DNA of 64,000 nt from an uncultured Tateyamaria sp. (lineage in GTDB: Bacteria > Pseudomonadota > Alphaproteobacteria > Rhodobacterales > Rhodobacteraceae). Each line of letters begins with the position of its first letter. The first letter of the stretch is position 1. Below the pieces are notes generated by a model. That model worked only from the letters and a program-made list of their open reading frames with translations, was not told the DNA's origin and made no database searches. Below, piece after piece: positions 62,658 to 64,000 of the stretch. The stretch covers positions 964,501 through 1,028,500 of the forward strand of contig NZ_CANNDS010000001.1 of assembly GCF_947503415.1 (NCBI RefSeq), in the 5' to 3' direction. Both the position numbers and the translations under genes were made by a program.

Positions 62658-63836
62658 TTATGTGGCGTAGATGACGTCGCGGATTGCCGTCAGGCCCCGC
62701 TCGGTCTCTGCCTTTGGGGCCACAAGTGCGACCCTGATAAACTCATGTCCGGGGTTGAATCCGTCGATCTCGCGCGCCAGGTACGCGCCCGGCAGCACAC
62801 GTACACCGGTCTCTTTCCACAATTTCAAAGCCGCTGCTTCGCCATCCGGCACGGGCAGCCAGAGAAAGAACCCGGCTTCCGGAGCCACATACCCCGGCAC
62901 ATCGCCCAGAATGCGATCTGCCAGGTCGTATTTCTCATGATACTGCGCGCGGTTTTGAATCACATGCTCCTCATCCGCCCAAACGGCGGCCGCCGCATGT
63001 TGCAGCGGCGTTGGCAGCGGCGTACCCGCATAGGTGCGCAGTTGCTTGGCTTCACGAATGGTTGCAGGCCCGCCGACAATGAAACCCGACCGCAGGCCCG
63101 GCAGGTTCGACCGCTTCGACAGCGAATGAAACGCAACGACGCGTTCCGGGTCCGCGTTGCCAATGCACTGCAACACACCGACGGGTGGCACGTCGCGGTA
63201 AATCTCGGAATAACATTCGTCGGCAAAGACCTGGAAATCGTACTTCTCAGCCAACGCAATCAAATCGCGCCAATAATCCGTACCAGCTACGGCCCCCTGC
63301 GGGTTTGCAGGCGAACACATGTAGCAAGCAACAGTGCGGTTCAATATCTCTGGATCAACCGATCCGTAATCCGGCAGATGCCCTGTCTCTGCCGTGGCTG
63401 GCACCAGCACCGGTTCGGCCCCTGCCGAAATGGCAGCCAGCATATAAACCTGATAAAATGGGTTGGGCATCAACACGACAGGCTGCTGCCCGTTCTTCAC
63501 CTCGGGACACAAGGCCATGCCCGCATTATAGAGCCCCTCACGCGTGCCATTCAGCGGCATCACATTGGCATCGGCATCCATCGACACGCCATAGCGACGA
63601 CCCAACCAATCACAAAACGCCTGCCTTAACTCCGGCAGCCCTTCATTCGGAGGGTAGTTGTTGAAGCCCGCGGCATGCTCGGCAATCACATCGGTGACCC
63701 AAGCGGGAAAGGCATGCTTCGGCTCCCCAATGGTCATATGCACCACGTCACCACCCGGCTCGATATGATCAAGCAAAGCGCGCAAACGCGGGAACGCATA
63801 AGCCGGAAGGTTCGAAAACCGCTCGGGAAACTTCAT
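62658..63836 (-). CDS. Class I/II PLP-dependent aminotransferase (DapC-like)
   Basis: 392 residues. MTIGEPKHAFPAWV near the start, NGTREGLYNAG (PLP phosphate), SPANPQG (aspartate aminotransferase Asn), ADECYSEIY (Asp), and Schiff-base Lys in AFHSLSKRSNLPGLRSGF; PEAGFFLWLPV near the end. The pattern fits fold-type I transferases annotated as N-succinyldiaminopimelate aminotransferase in this group; another amino donor/acceptor pair is possible. Starts the transcription unit that runs into ftsK (18-base gap). Confidence 0.87.
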   Translation of the reverse strand: MKFPERFSNLPAYAFPRLRALLDHIEPGGDVVHMTIGEPKHAFPAWVTDVIAEHAAGFNNYPPNEGLPELRQAFCDWLGRRYGVSMDADANVMPLNGTREGLYNAGMALCPEVKNGQQPVVLMPNPFYQVYMLAAISAGAEPVLVPATAETGHLPDYGSVDPEILNRTVACYMCSPANPQGAVAGTDYWRDLIALAEKYDFQVFADECYSEIYRDVPPVGVLQCIGNADPERVVAFHSLSKRSNLPGLRSGFIVGGPATIREAKQLRTYAGTPLPTPLQHAAAAVWADEEHVIQNRAQYHEKYDLADRILGDVPGYVAPEAGFFLWLPVPDGEAAALKLWKETGVRVLPGAYLAREIDGFNPGHEFIRVALVAPKAETERGLTAIRDVIYAT

Positions 63837-63970
63837 AAAACTGCCTCAGGTTCGGGATCATTCACGCCCCGTTTCCCCGAATGTACCCCAAGCAAGACTC
63901 CGGCGTCCAGAAAAACCACGTCAAAACGTCACCTTGTGGCAAATCCGCCAATCCCGGCTTCTTCTGGCCA

Positions 63971-64000
63971 CAAATATCCCGGGGGCTTGGGGGCAGAGCC
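63971..64000. repeat. Dispersed G-rich hairpin element, copy D (cut by window edge)
   Basis: AAATATCCCGGGGG then CTTGGGGGCAGAGCC, running off the right edge before the 3' arm of the hairpin is complete. CAGAGCC matches copy C exactly. Confidence 0.6.

Overview
The window looks like chromosomal DNA from a marine alphaproteobacterium of the Rhodobacterales, most likely the Roseobacter group. This is inferred from uniformly high GC, a bacterial ALDH16 next to deoC (as in Loktanella), a BamF/DUF3035 lipoprotein beside lspA, an rsmB-heparinase-purH-lspA gene order, an SDHAF4/DUF1674 protein, and two dimethylglycine-dehydrogenase-like enzymes. I see no rRNA, tRNA, insertion sequence, prophage or CRISPR array. 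Genes are densely packed, many with ATGA/GTGA/TGATG overlaps. No gene-free stretch exceeds 300 bases; the longest is 55300-55534.

Layout. 1-5430: purine-ring catabolism: a truncated class III aminotransferase, an NCS2 urate/xanthine permease, allA, allE, a fused puuE-uraD, and divergent uraH. 5456-9341: a TroABCD/SitABCD-type Zn/Mn ABC importer behind a paired palindromic box. 9423-12519: a DUF4173 membrane protein co-transcribed with an OmpR-type regulator and histidine kinase. 12694-16062: deoC plus the double-domain aldehyde dehydrogenase ALDH16. 16166-24671 (minus): rsmB, heparinase II/III-like, purH, lspA, bamF, and an active/inactive M16 peptidase pair. 24758-35333: SDHAF4-like, dapB, rbfA, a phosphodiester glycosidase, truB, small proteins, an anchored RTX protein, rpsO and pnp, with a class III cyclase and an ASCH protein between rpsO and pnp.

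35447-38940: a four-gene surface-glycan cassette (WaaP-like kinase plus three glycosyltransferases, the last three translationally overlapped). 38966-45137: peroxiredoxin, aldehyde dehydrogenase, a GFA protein divergent from a WYL regulator with a strong palindrome between them, an RluA-type pseudouridine synthase, a secreted esterase and RarD. 45184-52626 (minus): an apparent methylated-amine operon: XRE-cupin regulator, LysE exporter, GFA protein, FAD/GcvT dehydrogenase, zinc homocysteine methyltransferase, second FAD/GcvT dehydrogenase. 52692-63836: free-Met-sulfoxide reductase, thiolase, a STAS/anti-sigma kinase pair, ggt, hspQ, an AEC carrier, a lytic transglycosylase-like lipoprotein, lolA, ftsK and an aminotransferase.

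Functionally the window joins nitrogen scavenging from purines and methylated amines, aldehyde and formaldehyde handling, metal uptake, envelope biogenesis and core translation/RNA genes. The most interesting unexplained structure is small and repetitive: two dispersed hairpin families at gene ends, an exact 11-bp four-fold tandem repeat at 42575-42618, helically phased TGCAG sites before the DUF4173/two-component operon, and several strong palindromes in regulator promoters.
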